Source: CAWUKT01 sp964352215 (lineage in GTDB: Bacteria; Bacteroidota; Bacteroidia; J057; JADKCL01). From it: a stretch of DNA of 64,000 nucleotides. The translations under genes were made by a program, and so were the position numbers. The stretch is from assembly GCA_964352215.1 (NCBI GenBank), contig CAYGRE010000021.1, positions 13,103 to 77,102 of the forward strand, in the 5' to 3' direction. Positions within the stretch are counted from its first letter, which is position 1; each line of letters begins with the position of its first letter. The notes under the pieces are model-generated. The model was given only the letters and a program-made list of their open reading frames with translations. It did no database searches and was not told the origin of the DNA. Shown piece after piece: positions 55,464-64,000 of this stretch.

Positions 55464-57077
55464 ATGACCAAGCTCTTTAGACATTTTACCCATAATCCTA
55501 AAAACGACATTCTTTCAGGTCTCACGGTCGCGCTGGCCCTGGTCCCTGAAGCGGTTGCATTTTCCTTCGTGGCTGGCATAGACCCCTTGGTTGGGCTCTA
55601 TGGAGCCTTTATGATGGGAATCGTCACCGCGCTGTTTGGAGGACGTCCGGGTATGATCTCCGGTGCAACCGGTGCGATGGCAGTGGTCATGGTCCACATG
55701 ATCCAAAAGGGAAATGAAGTGGGGGCTGAACTCGCGGCGCCGATTGAGAACCTGGGCCTGCAATGGCTGTTTATCACTCTGCTCTTTGTGGGGGTCATCC
55801 AGATCTCGGCCGGTCTCCTGAAATTGGGAAAATTTGTCCGCCTTATCCCCCACCCGGTAATGATGGGATTTGTCAATGGCCTTGCCATTGTGATCTTCTT
55901 GTCTCAATTGGGATTGTTCAAAGAGAAAGTGGGCGGGGTAGATCAATGGTTGCAGGGAACGGAACTGTGGATCATGATCGGGCTGGTGGGTCTTACCATG
56001 GCCATCATGTTCGGGCTCCCGAAATTGACCAAGAAGATTCCTGCGGCGCTGACTGCGATTGTCGTGGTCGCTTGTATCGCCATTTTCGGAAATATAGACG
56101 TCAATACGGTGGGGAGCTTTATCCGCGATGGTGGTGGAGAAGGTTTGGCTGGCTCTTTACCTACTTTCCAGACTCAGTTGTGGAGCATGTTCTCGACCAT
56201 CGCCGGTCATTGGGAAATGATCCTATCGACGGCCTTCCTCCTGGCGGCGATTGGTTTGATCGAATCCCTGATGACCCTCAATCTGGTGGATGAGATCACC
56301 GATACCCGTGGCAGTGGCAACCGGGAATGTATCGCCCAGGGCAGCGGTAACCTCCTCAACGGCCTCTTTGGTGGTATGGGGGGCTGTGCGATGATCGGCC
56401 AGTCCATCATCAATGTCAACTCCGGCGGTCGTGGCCGCCTTTCGGGTGTCGTAGCTGCTTTGGCTCTCTTGTGCTTCATTCTCTTTGGAGCACCCGTGAT
56501 CGAACAGATTCCACTGGCCGCCCTGGTTGGGGTGATGTTCATGGTCGTGATTGGAACTTTTGCCTGGAGTAGCTTCCGGGTGCTGAATAAGATTCCCCTC
56601 CCTGATGCGATCGTTTTGGTCGTGGTATCGGGGGTGACGGTAGTCGTAGACCTTGCCATCGCGGTCATCGTTGGGGTAATCATCTCCGCGCTGGTATTTG
56701 CCTGGAAAAATGCAACCATGATCCGGGCCCGGAAACGGTTCAAACCGGATGGCACCAAAGTCTATGAAATCTGGGGCCCCTTGTTCTTTGGCTCGGTGCA
56801 GAACTTCAATGCAAAGTTTGATGTGAAGAACGACCCCGACAAGGTGGAAATTGATTTTATCGAGTCCAAGGTATCTGACCACTCCGGCATCGAAGCGATG
56901 CGGAACATTGCCAATAAGTACCTCGACGCTGGGAAAGACATTCGATTGACTCACCTCAGCCCGGACTGTAAAATCCTGTTGCTAAAGGCCAACCCAAATT
57001 TCGAATCGGTGATCACACATGATATTGATGACCCTCGGTACCATGTGGTCACCAACAAGCTGGATTCAACGGTTTAA
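55464..57077 (+). CDS. SulP family inorganic anion transporter with STAS domain
   Basis: A 537-residue protein. The N-terminal 410 residues have 10-12 membrane helices with GLTVALALVPEAVAFSFVAGIDPLVGLYGAF and GGRPGMISGATGAMAVV, the SulP signature. SGNRECIAQGSGNLLNGLFGGMGGCAMIGQS follows in the middle. The C-terminus (about 430-530, KVYEIWGPLFFGSVQNF to VVTNKLDSTV) is a STAS domain. Substrates are sulfate, bicarbonate or similar anions. It begins 104 bases after the RND pump on the same strand; whether it is part of the metal operon is uncertain. Confidence 0.92.
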   Translation: MTKLFRHFTHNPKNDILSGLTVALALVPEAVAFSFVAGIDPLVGLYGAFMMGIVTALFGGRPGMISGATGAMAVVMVHMIQKGNEVGAELAAPIENLGLQWLFITLLFVGVIQISAGLLKLGKFVRLIPHPVMMGFVNGLAIVIFLSQLGLFKEKVGGVDQWLQGTELWIMIGLVGLTMAIMFGLPKLTKKIPAALTAIVVVACIAIFGNIDVNTVGSFIRDGGGEGLAGSLPTFQTQLWSMFSTIAGHWEMILSTAFLLAAIGLIESLMTLNLVDEITDTRGSGNRECIAQGSGNLLNGLFGGMGGCAMIGQSIINVNSGGRGRLSGVVAALALLCFILFGAPVIEQIPLAALVGVMFMVVIGTFAWSSFRVLNKIPLPDAIVLVVVSGVTVVVDLAIAVIVGVIISALVFAWKNATMIRARKRFKPDGTKVYEIWGPLFFGSVQNFNAKFDVKNDPDKVEIDFIESKVSDHSGIEAMRNIANKYLDAGKDIRLTHLSPDCKILLLKANPNFESVITHDIDDPRYHVVTNKLDSTV

Positions 57078-57097
57078 CATTGCTACCAGCTTATTTC

Positions 57098-57197
57098 GCT
57101 GTCAACCGGTCTTGCTGTCAACCGATCTTGCTGACGACCGGTCTTGCTGTCAACCGGTCTTGCTGACAGTCTGTGCTGACAGTCTGTGCTGGCAGCC
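57098..57197. repeat. Intergenic tandem array of 16-bp then 13-bp units
   Basis: Four 16-base units (57098, 57114, 57130, 57146), typical form GCTGTCAACCGGTCTT, are followed by two identical 13-base units GCTGACAGTCTGT (57162, 57175) and a partial GCTGGCAGCC. Every unit starts GCTG. The array fills the space between convergent genes, up to the stop codon of the propeller gene. ACCGGT inside the unit is self-complementary. Confidence 0.9.
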
Positions 57198-58327
57198 TAT
57201 TCTACCATTACCTTTTGAGTCAACTGAATTTCGTCTGCATTCAATATCAGATAATATTGCCCGGTCGCCAGGTTAGACACTTCGAGCTGAATCGACTGCT
57301 GATCTGATGCTTTGACCTCTCTGCGAAGCACCTCCCTCCCGAAATTGTCCACCATGCGGATCATTGCATTTCCTTCCAGCAAGGGCAGGTCAAAATCAAC
57401 TTTAATCTTATCATGGGCAGGGTTTGGGAAGACATTTAGCGAAATATTCATTCCCTCCTGGTCATCAATCCCCACGATCCCGATACTGTCCAGATCAGTT
57501 ATCACCCGGATGGATTTGGCGCCATAATCGGTCACAAAGAGGCTATCCCCTCCCCGACTGAAGATGATGCCGTTGGGCCGGTTGAAGCGGGCCACACTCA
57601 CCGGCCCATCTATTTGTCCGTTCAGTGAGCCCGCCACCAATTCGGTGTTCCCAAGTGTATCCATCCGGTAGATGCGGTTTGCCTGAAAACGGGTTCCATA
57701 GATATAGCCATCCTTGTAGGCGATAAAGCCAGTAGCACCGCTCATTGGGAATGTGCCAATATGGCTGACGTTGCCAGAGCGGTTGACGCGGTGGACCACC
57801 CCATTGCCAAAATTCCCTACCAGCAGGTTGTTGTCTTTATCCCAATCCAACCCAACCGGGCCATTGAGGGGGCTTCCCTGGGCAAATAGGATCAGGGTGG
57901 AATCAGGAGCTAACTTATAGACGGAATGGCCGAGGTAGGACGTAAAATAGAGGGTGTCGCTCAAAGGATCCCGGGTGATACCAGAAGGACTGTTAATGGA
58001 TATGAAGAGGGAAATGCTGGAATCGGGCGCAACCTTATAGATGGCGTCTCCGGTATTGTCACAGACAAGGAGGTTCCCGAGATGGTCCCACTCTAGTCCG
58101 TTGGCTGCAGAAAATCCGGTGGCATAGAGGGATACAGCACCAGATGGGGTCACCCGATAGACATTTCCATTGTCATAACCAGCAGCGAATATATTCCCGG
58201 CACTATCCAGTAGCATGTCGTCATCCATTCCCGAACCCGGCAGTGCCAGGGTGGAGGTTGTCTGCGCAGAAAGGGAAAATGGCAGGAAGGCAAGAATTGC
58301 GAAAAGGGTGCGTAGTACTTGATTCAT
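57197..58327 (-). CDS. Secreted NHL/SMP-30-like beta-propeller with T9SS type A sorting domain
   Basis: Start at ATG 58327 (376 residues), the beginning of the signal peptide MNQVLRTLFAILAFLPFSLSA; the frame upstream is not needed. Repeats such as GLEWDHLGNLLVCDNTGDAIYKV, GLDWDKDNNLLVGNFGNGVVHRV and GIIFSRGGDSLFVTDYGAKSIRVI form a six-bladed propeller of the NHL/gluconolactonase type. The last 75 residues (NVFPNPAHDKIKVDF to TQKVMVE) are a T9SS type A sorting domain. Secreted or surface-bound; ligand unknown. Its final bases meet the 57.1-kb repeat array. Confidence 0.85.
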   Translation of the reverse strand: MNQVLRTLFAILAFLPFSLSAQTTSTLALPGSGMDDDMLLDSAGNIFAAGYDNGNVYRVTPSGAVSLYATGFSAANGLEWDHLGNLLVCDNTGDAIYKVAPDSSISLFISINSPSGITRDPLSDTLYFTSYLGHSVYKLAPDSTLILFAQGSPLNGPVGLDWDKDNNLLVGNFGNGVVHRVNRSGNVSHIGTFPMSGATGFIAYKDGYIYGTRFQANRIYRMDTLGNTELVAGSLNGQIDGPVSVARFNRPNGIIFSRGGDSLFVTDYGAKSIRVITDLDSIGIVGIDDQEGMNISLNVFPNPAHDKIKVDFDLPLLEGNAMIRMVDNFGREVLRREVKASDQQSIQLEVSNLATGQYYLILNADEIQLTQKVMVE

Positions 58328-58367
58328 GTAGATAATTAATTGTTCCAGCTGAAAACTAGCAAAGGGC

Positions 58368-58389
58368 AATTGATCCAAAAAGATCAATT
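58368..58389. promoter_or_regulatory. Perfect 8-bp inverted repeat in the divergent region before the propeller gene
   Basis: AATTGATC (58368-58375) and GATCAATT (58382-58389) flank a 6-base loop CAAAAA, 40 bases upstream of the ATG at 58327 and in the 204-base space shared with the gene at 58532. It may be an operator for one or both. Confidence 0.35.
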
Positions 58390-58531
58390 CCAGAATTCAG
58401 TTACATAGTTCACCGGGGGTATAAATTGCCCGATTGGGCGTGAGAAATATCCTATTGTTTCAATTGTCAGCGGAATCTTCCTAACTTATGATTGAATTTC
58501 CAATGGTACTTTAACTCCATACCTCATTGAA

Positions 58532-60181
58532 ATGAAAAAAGCTTTCTACGCAGCACTGTTTACTTGCCTTTTCCTCTTCAGTTCCACTATCCTGCCAGCT
58601 CAAGCGCCTACTTTTACCAACCAGAATAACCTGCTTGGTCCTTTCAGTGGGTTCAGTTATGCCAATTGTGCGGTGGATATGAACGGTGATTACCTGGATG
58701 ATGTTGTGCGGGTAGATGGCAATTCCATCATCATTGATTACCAGGATCCCCTGCTTGGCATGACCCAGACGGTGCATTCAGTGGCTTTGCAAAACAATCC
58801 CAGTTGGAGTATCTGCGCGGGAGACATCGATGGGAATGGTTACAATGACCTTTGTTTTGGAGACGGCAGCCGGGCTTCCTTTATCTATGCAGACAGCACG
58901 GGTTCCAATTATACAGAAGATGCCCATCCTGAATACATCTTCTGCCAGCGCTCTACCTTTTCAGATATTGACAACGACGGCAACCTGGATGCATTTATCT
59001 GCCACGATGTCGATCAAAGTCACCCCTACCGCAATGACGGGCAGGGTGTCCTCTCTTATGACACTTCCCTGATCCATACCATTGACCTACCCGGCAACTA
59101 TGCGGCCATCTGGGTGGACTTCGATGGGGATTGGGACAATGACCTTTATATTACCAAATGCCGTGGTGGTGCCCAGCCTGGTGATCCTTCCCGGACCAAT
59201 GGCCTCTATCGCAACAATGGTGATGGTACCTATACAGAAGTGGCTGCCCAGCATGGTCTCGATGACAATGCTCAGTCCTGGACCACCGTATTTGAAGATT
59301 TTGACAACGATGGCGATTTCGACGCTTTCATAGTCAACCACGACTTTCAGAACCGTCTCTATTGCAATATGGGCAATGGGATGTTTGTGGATACGATCAT
59401 GACTTCCGGGATCAACCCCAACGATCTGGGCGCCTGGGAGAATGCTGCGGCAGACTTCAACAACGATGGCTATGTCGACATCTTCTCTGAGCTGCAGAAC
59501 CGTCTCCTGCTTGGAAATGGAGACATGACCTTCACCCCTGCGAATATTTCCTTTCAGAATGGCGGTATCGGTGACTTCAACAACGATGGCTTCCTGGATG
59601 TCATCAGTGGCAATAACCTTTGGATCAACGATGCCAACAGCAACCACTATGTGAAAGTTACCACCCAAGGGGTGGTCAGCAACAGAAATGGGATTGGTGC
59701 CAGGGTTGAAATCCATGGCAGTTGGGGAATTCAGGTCCGTGAGATCCGGTCGACGCAGAGCTTTAGCCCGATGAGTACCCTCAACGCTCACTTTGGCATC
59801 GGTGCTGCCACCGCGATTGATTCTATCGTCGTGAAGTGGCCTTCCGGCATGAAGAATGTCGTCACCAGCCCGGCCATCGACCAGGCCCACCATGTGATTG
59901 AAGGGCCAGCGACCTCAGTGCAGGCTCCGGTGGAAGAGAATTTCATGAAGTTGTTCCCCAATCCTGCCTTTGACCGGGTGGAGTTCATGGTTTCAGAAGA
60001 CCTTTGGGGAGATGCCCATTTGCGGATAATCAATGTGGATGGTCAGACGGTTCTGGAACGTGATTACCTGGAAGGACAAGCTCCGGTGCTGGACATCTCA
60101 ACCGTGCCAAGTGGGGTTTACTTTGTAGAAATGACTACCCTTGAGACTAAGATCAGCCGGAAGTTAACGGTAGTGAAATAA
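58532..60181 (+). CDS. Secreted FG-GAP/VCBS repeat protein with ASPIC/UnbV domain and T9SS type A tail
   Basis: A 549-residue protein with signal peptide (MKKAFYAALFTCLFLFSSTILPA). At least seven calcium-loop repeats are visible (DMNGDYLDD, DIDGNGYND, DIDNDGNLDA, DFDGDWDND, DFDNDGDFDA, DFNNDGYVD, DFNNDGFLD), building an integrin-like propeller. About 365-445 is an ASPIC/UnbV domain (RNGIGARVEIHGSWG, STLNAHFGIGAATAIDSIVVKWPSG). The last 80 residues (LFPNPAFDRVEFMV to SRKLTVVK) are a type A sorting domain. Probably a surface adhesin or cohesion protein stabilised by calcium. Confidence 0.9.
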   Translation: MKKAFYAALFTCLFLFSSTILPAQAPTFTNQNNLLGPFSGFSYANCAVDMNGDYLDDVVRVDGNSIIIDYQDPLLGMTQTVHSVALQNNPSWSICAGDIDGNGYNDLCFGDGSRASFIYADSTGSNYTEDAHPEYIFCQRSTFSDIDNDGNLDAFICHDVDQSHPYRNDGQGVLSYDTSLIHTIDLPGNYAAIWVDFDGDWDNDLYITKCRGGAQPGDPSRTNGLYRNNGDGTYTEVAAQHGLDDNAQSWTTVFEDFDNDGDFDAFIVNHDFQNRLYCNMGNGMFVDTIMTSGINPNDLGAWENAAADFNNDGYVDIFSELQNRLLLGNGDMTFTPANISFQNGGIGDFNNDGFLDVISGNNLWINDANSNHYVKVTTQGVVSNRNGIGARVEIHGSWGIQVREIRSTQSFSPMSTLNAHFGIGAATAIDSIVVKWPSGMKNVVTSPAIDQAHHVIEGPATSVQAPVEENFMKLFPNPAFDRVEFMVSEDLWGDAHLRIINVDGQTVLERDYLEGQAPVLDISTVPSGVYFVEMTTLETKISRKLTVVK

Positions 60182-60218
60182 ATCAGTTTGGTACGGTTTT
60201 AGAATAACCCAGTTTGAT

Positions 60219-61343
60219 ATGCAAAAACCATTTCGATTTACCATTGTGTCCGTACTTGTTTTCCTCCTTTTCACCATTTCCGGTTGTGGAACAGATGAAA
60301 CCTGTATCGATGGAATTCAGAACCAGGATGAAACCGCAGTCGATTGTGGCGGTATTTGTCAGGCCTGTATCTCTTGTTCGGATGGAATCCAGAACGGGGG
60401 TGAAACCGGGGTCGATTGCGGCGGGAACTGTCCTGACGTCTGCTCTATTGTAGAGAATCTACAAAACTTCACCCCAGACAATTCGGACCTCCCCTCCGGG
60501 GTGATCAACGACCTTGAGTTGGTCGGCAATGTCCTCTGGGTTGCGACACCTTCAGGCGCGGCATCCTACGATGGCGATACCTGGACGATCTACAATACCT
60601 CCAATTCCGGCCTTCCAAGCAATGATGTCAGGGCCATACATTCGGGAATAGTCGGTGATTTGTGGTTTACCACCTTTGGAGGTGGCGTGGCCAATCTCGA
60701 CAATGGTACGTGGACGGTCTGGAACTCTTCGGTGGCTGGAGTTCCCGCAGAGATTGACAATGTTGAAGGCATCGCTCAGGCAATTAACTGGACTGTAGTG
60801 GTAGCTCCGAACGCAGGCTTCCTGATCTGGGATGGAACGACCTGGACCGAATACACCACCACCAACTCATCCCTGCCCAGCGACCAGCTCACAGGCATCG
60901 CTTCCGGCCCGAATGCGGAATTTTACTTCTCAACCGAGGATGCCGGGCTTCTGAAATTTGATTTTCCGGGTTTTACAGGGTTCAATACCAGCAATTCGGA
61001 TCTTCCCGGCAACAATCTGACTTCGGTCATTCATGCCGGCAATGCTGAGCTATGGATCGGCTCCGAGGTAGGATTGGTATTCAAGTCAGGAAACAGTTGG
61101 ACCAATTACCAGACCTCCAATTCGGATATCCCCGGTAACCAGGTCAAAACCCTCTATCATGATATTGACGACAATATTTGGCTGGCAGCTCCTCAGTTAA
61201 CCAGCTTTGACGGGAACTCCTGGACAGTCTATACCAGTGAGAACAGCGATCCAGGCCTTTCCCTTGCCGAGGACATGGTAATAGATGGCAATGGTCGCCA
61301 CTGGGTAGGCACCTCCGGGAGTGGGATATTTGCTTTCGATTGA
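60219..61343 (+). CDS. Two-component-regulator-type propeller lipoprotein with duplicated Cys motif
   Basis: A 374-residue lipoprotein (signal FTIVSVLVFLLFTISGC). Directly after the anchor lie two copies of a Cys-rich unit, CIDGIQNQDETAVDCGGICQAC and CSDGIQNGGETGVDCGGNCPDVC in form, each about 25 residues. The rest is a repeat propeller with NDLELVGNVLWVATPSGAASYDGDTWTIYN, DVRAIHSGIVGDLWFTTFGGGVANLDNGTWTVWN and similar, as in the sensor part of hybrid two-component systems, but with no kinase attached and no sorting tail. It follows the FG-GAP gene by 37 bases. Confidence 0.8.
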   Translation: MQKPFRFTIVSVLVFLLFTISGCGTDETCIDGIQNQDETAVDCGGICQACISCSDGIQNGGETGVDCGGNCPDVCSIVENLQNFTPDNSDLPSGVINDLELVGNVLWVATPSGAASYDGDTWTIYNTSNSGLPSNDVRAIHSGIVGDLWFTTFGGGVANLDNGTWTVWNSSVAGVPAEIDNVEGIAQAINWTVVVAPNAGFLIWDGTTWTEYTTTNSSLPSDQLTGIASGPNAEFYFSTEDAGLLKFDFPGFTGFNTSNSDLPGNNLTSVIHAGNAELWIGSEVGLVFKSGNSWTNYQTSNSDIPGNQVKTLYHDIDDNIWLAAPQLTSFDGNSWTVYTSENSDPGLSLAEDMVIDGNGRHWVGTSGSGIFAFD

Positions 61344-61417
61344 CAGATAACCCGTACTAAGAACTGCGGATATACCCTTGGTATCAGGCTGATAAAATTG
61401 GCCCTCAGTCGCACGTA

Positions 61418-62812
61418 TCAGATATCCTTCAAAGCGGCAATGAGTTTCTCCAGTGTATCCTTGGCATCGCCAAAGAGCATCCTGGTATTCTTGTGAAAGA
61501 AGAGTCCATTCTGGATGCCGGCGTACCCTTTGCTCATACTGCGCTTCATCACGATGATGTTTTTGGCGCGGTCAGCCTGGATGATCGGCATGCCATAAAT
61601 GGGACTGGTGGGATCGGTTTCCGCAGCCGGGTTTACGACATCATTTGCCCCTACCACGAGTACTACATCAGTGTTGGGCATCTGAGGGTTAGCATCCTCC
61701 ATCTCAACCATTTTTTGATAGGGAACGTCTGCCTCAGCGAGGAGCACATTCATGTGCCCTGGCATCCGGCCCGCAACCGGGTGAATGGGAAAATTCACCT
61801 GCACGCCTTTTTCTTCCAGTAGCTTTTCGAATTCATGGCAAACGTGCTGGGCCTGGGCTACGGCCAATCCATAACCCGGTATGATGGAGACTTTGGTGGC
61901 ATAGGCGCAGAGGATGGCGGCATCGGTAATGCTGATCTCTTTGACCGTTTGGTCTCCCTCCTGCCCTTTTCCTCCACCGCCGCCACCTCCACCGAAGGCA
62001 CCGATCAGTACATTGCTGAGTGGGCGGTTCATGGCACGGCACATCAGAATGGTAAGGATGGTACCTGCTGAGCCAACCAGGATTCCTCCTGTCAGCATGA
62101 TGGCATTGCCATAGAGGAAGCCACCGAAGGCAGCGGCAATTCCCGTAAAGGAGTTGAGCAATGAGATAACCACTGGCATGTCTGCCCCTCCGATCGGGAG
62201 CACGAAGAGGACACCATAGAGCAGCGAGGCTCCTAAAATGACCCAGATGATGGCCGGGCCAATGAGCTCAGGGTCAACGATCCCCACCACGATCAGGGTG
62301 ATGATACCTGCCAGAAAGACCAGATTGACGACCTGCAACCAGCCGAGGAAAATATCTTTGACCTTCCCTGCAAGCTTGGCATAAGCCACCATACTGCCAC
62401 TGAAAGAGACACTACCGATCAGCAGGCCTACATAGACAATGATGAGAAATCCGGCGTCAGGATGGGCATGGCCTCTGAATTCGATCAAGGAGATAGCAGC
62501 GGCACAGGCCCCCCCCATTCCATTGAAGAAAGAGACCATTTCCGGCATCTTCGTCATTTTTACTTTTACGGCCATTAACCAACCGATACCGGTACCGATG
62601 GCCATCGCGGCCAGGATCAAGGGGATATTGCCAATGGATTCACCGCCTTTGGTATGGAAAATGATGGTTCCGAGAATGGCAATGAACATACCCGCAGCAG
62701 CAATGAGGTTACCCCGACGGGCAGTTTTGGGGCTGCTGAGCATTTTCAGTCCTACGATGAAAGACAATGAGCCAATCAGGTAGATAATTCCGAGGATGAA
62801 ATTGTTGTACAT
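61418..62812 (-). CDS. pntB: NAD(P)+ transhydrogenase subunit beta
   Basis: A 464-residue protein: about nine membrane helices up to residue 260 (domain II), then the NADP(H)-binding domain III with VKEISITDAAILCAYATKVSIIPGYGLAVAQAQHVC, FPIHPVAGRMPGHMNVLLAEADVPY, VVLVVGANDVVNPAA and IVMKRSMSKGYAGIQN. It uses proton flow to reduce NADP+ with NADH. A Gly-rich linker (AFGGGGGGGGKGQEGD) joins the two parts. It begins 3 bases after the alpha-2 subunit stop; last gene of the operon. Confidence 0.95.
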   Translation of the reverse strand: MYNNFILGIIYLIGSLSFIVGLKMLSSPKTARRGNLIAAAGMFIAILGTIIFHTKGGESIGNIPLILAAMAIGTGIGWLMAVKVKMTKMPEMVSFFNGMGGACAAAISLIEFRGHAHPDAGFLIIVYVGLLIGSVSFSGSMVAYAKLAGKVKDIFLGWLQVVNLVFLAGIITLIVVGIVDPELIGPAIIWVILGASLLYGVLFVLPIGGADMPVVISLLNSFTGIAAAFGGFLYGNAIMLTGGILVGSAGTILTILMCRAMNRPLSNVLIGAFGGGGGGGGKGQEGDQTVKEISITDAAILCAYATKVSIIPGYGLAVAQAQHVCHEFEKLLEEKGVQVNFPIHPVAGRMPGHMNVLLAEADVPYQKMVEMEDANPQMPNTDVVLVVGANDVVNPAAETDPTSPIYGMPIIQADRAKNIIVMKRSMSKGYAGIQNGLFFHKNTRMLFGDAKDTLEKLIAALKDI

Positions 62813-62815
62813 GGC

Positions 62816-63130
62816 TTATTTCTTGTCTTTTTTCTTAAACATCTCCAGCATCCGGTTCGTCACCACAAATCCGCCGACGACGTTGAGGGTTCCCAGTACG
62901 ACAGCGAGAAATCCAAGGGTGAGCGCGAGGTAGTCATCGGATTCGGCATGTCCCATGACGATGATGGCTCCGATGATCACGACTCCGTGAATGGCATTCG
63001 CACCGGACATCAAAGGGGTATGCAATACTGCGGGTACATTGGAAATCACTTCAACTCCCAATAGAACCGAGAGGACGATGACGTAGATATAGTGTTCGTT
63101 ACCGAGGAAAAAATCAGAAAAGGCTTCCAT
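62816..63130 (-). CDS. NAD(P)+ transhydrogenase subunit alpha, membrane part (alpha-2)
   Basis: A 104-residue protein with three hydrophobic helices, matching the C-terminal membrane part of one-piece PntA: VLSVLLGVEVISNVPAVLHTPLMSGANAIHGVVIIGAI. As a separate short gene it shows the three-subunit arrangement (alpha-1, alpha-2, beta). It sits between the two other subunit genes. Confidence 0.92.
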   Translation of the reverse strand: MEAFSDFFLGNEHYIYVIVLSVLLGVEVISNVPAVLHTPLMSGANAIHGVVIIGAIIVMGHAESDDYLALTLGFLAVVLGTLNVVGGFVVTNRMLEMFKKKDKK

Positions 63131-63150
63131 AAAACGGTGATTTATTGGGG

Positions 63151-64000
63151 TTAAATGGCGGGAGATTGATTTGACAGGGACTTTTGCACTCTTTCGTGGA
63201 CCACTTCCTTGTTATGGGTGATCAGGGTTCCTGCGACCAGGTCATCCTCCAGGTTGAGGTCCAACTCCCCTTCTTTGATGATGAGTTTCAGGAAATTGAA
63301 GACATTGTTGCCAAACATCATGCTGGCATCTTGTGGCATGGAGGAAGCCAGATTGGAATCCCCGATGATGGTCACCCCCTTGTGGGTGATGGTGGCATCG
63401 TTCCGGGTTACTTCGCAGTTGCCACCGGCGACCGCAGCAAGATCCACCACTACCGAGCCTGGTTTCATGCGTTCTACGGTCTCTTTGGTGAGGAGAATCG
63501 GTGCCTTACGGCCCTGGATCAAGGCCGTGCAAACGACCACATCAGAGACAGATGCTTGTTGGGCAATCGCTTCGGTCTGCTTTCTGATAAATTCCTCTGT
63601 TTGCTCTACCGCATATCCGCCCGCATCTTTGTCGTCTTTGGCCCCCTCTACATCTACGAATTTGGCACCCAAACTGAGTACTTCTTCGCGTGCCGCTGCT
63701 CTCACATCAAAGGCATGTACGACCGCCCCGAGGCGTCTGGCCGTAGCAATTGCCTGCAATCCAGCCACCCCGGCTCCGAGGACGAGAACCTTGGCGGGGA
63801 TGACCGTACCTGCCGCGGTCATGAACATGGGGAAGAAGCTGCCCAGTTGATTGGCCGCCACGATGATGGCTTTGTATCCGGAAATGGTGCTCATAGAAGA
63901 CAGGATATCCATGGCCTGGGCCCTGGTCGTCCTTGGCAAGAGGTCGAGGCTGAAACTGGAGACGCCTTGTTGCCCCAACTGATTGACCAAGCTGTGGTTG
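63151..64000 (-). CDS. pntA: NAD(P)+ transhydrogenase subunit alpha-1, NAD-binding part (5' end outside window)
   Basis: The frame is open to the window edge; its first in-window codons read NHSLVNQLGQQGVSSFSLDLLPRT in part, so the TTG at 63990 is an internal leucine and not a start. The NAD-binding fold has PAKVLVLGAGVAGLQAIATA and VHAFDVRAAAREEVLSLGAKF, followed by VVCTALIQGRKAPILLTKETVERMKPGSVVVDLAAVAGGNCE. The protein ends at 63151 after the soluble domain I, with the membrane part encoded by the next gene. It binds NAD(H) on the cytoplasmic face. Confidence 0.95.
   Translation of the reverse strand, partial: NHSLVNQLGQQGVSSFSLDLLPRTTRAQAMDILSSMSTISGYKAIIVAANQLGSFFPMFMTAAGTVIPAKVLVLGAGVAGLQAIATARRLGAVVHAFDVRAAAREEVLSLGAKFVDVEGAKDDKDAGGYAVEQTEEFIRKQTEAIAQQASVSDVVVCTALIQGRKAPILLTKETVERMKPGSVVVDLAAVAGGNCEVTRNDATITHKGVTIIGDSNLASSMPQDASMMFGNNVFNFLKLIIKEGELDLNLEDDLVAGTLITHNKEVVHERVQKSLSNQSPAI

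Noticed and set aside
63990..64000. TTG start for the transhydrogenase alpha-1 subunit
   Set aside because: The frame continues in-phase beyond the window edge and the N-terminal domain is missing, so this is an internal codon.

Overview
The window reads as a chromosomal segment of a Bacteroidota bacterium, most likely in the Saprospiria/Lewinella-like part of the phylum (inference). The grounds are two PorP/SprF-type proteins of the type IX secretion system (T9SS), two giant adhesins with gliding-motility-type C-terminal domains, several proteins with T9SS type A sorting tails, a TonB receptor with a carboxypeptidase-regulatory N-domain, and many lipoproteins. About 45 genes are dense on both strands. 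I saw no rRNA, tRNA, CRISPR array, insertion sequence or prophage block.

Layout. 1-1.4 kb: an arsenosugar pair (radical SAM ArsS, cut by the window edge, and an AhpD-like partner). 1.5-6.4 kb: PorP/SprF plus a giant PKD/Ig adhesin. 6.5-11 kb: a secreted beta-helix protein, a TonB receptor behind two metalloregulator-like boxes, and a CAP-domain protein. 11-13.3 kb: class-I amidotransferase-like hydrolase and GH3-family ligase, divergent from a bile-acid:sodium symporter homologue. 14.4-19.7 kb: a tightly packed four-gene run (FAD oxidoreductase with an unknown N-domain, formyltransferase, GT39-type glycosyltransferase, unknown protein). 19.8-28.4 kb: beta-barrel candidate, Tat-exported amine oxidase, fatty-acid desaturase, PAS/GAF histidine kinase, di-haem peroxidase, alpha/beta hydrolase and DUF1569 protein. 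28.5-32.8 kb: a very large secreted protein resembling animal CEMIP/TMEM2 hyaluronan-degrading proteins. 32.8-33.9 kb: a gene-free kilobase packed with strong hairpins and a 23-bp tandem repeat.

33.9-41.6 kb is more accessory in character: an AT-rich MORN/SH3 lipoprotein, an ECF sigma operon, a glyoxalase-fold protein, a lactonase, an APH-type kinase, a broken copy of a small lipoprotein, an HTH regulator and a lone phage-tail-tube (gp19-like) protein. 41.7-48.2 kb: a second giant adhesin with a second, longer PorP/SprF protein, ended by a terminator. 48.4-57.1 kb: a heavy-metal resistance cluster (His-rich exported protein, TolC-type outer-membrane protein, His/acid-rich lipoprotein, His-rich RND adaptor, RND pump) followed by a SulP anion transporter. 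57.1-61.3 kb: three secreted beta-propeller or repeat proteins. 61.4-64 kb: a three-subunit proton-translocating transhydrogenase operon, cut by the window end.

Three themes recur: T9SS-dependent surface display, metal handling (TonB receptor with tandem boxes, RND efflux, arsenosugar genes), and unexplained structured or repetitive intergenic DNA (32.8-33.5 kb and 57.1-57.2 kb).
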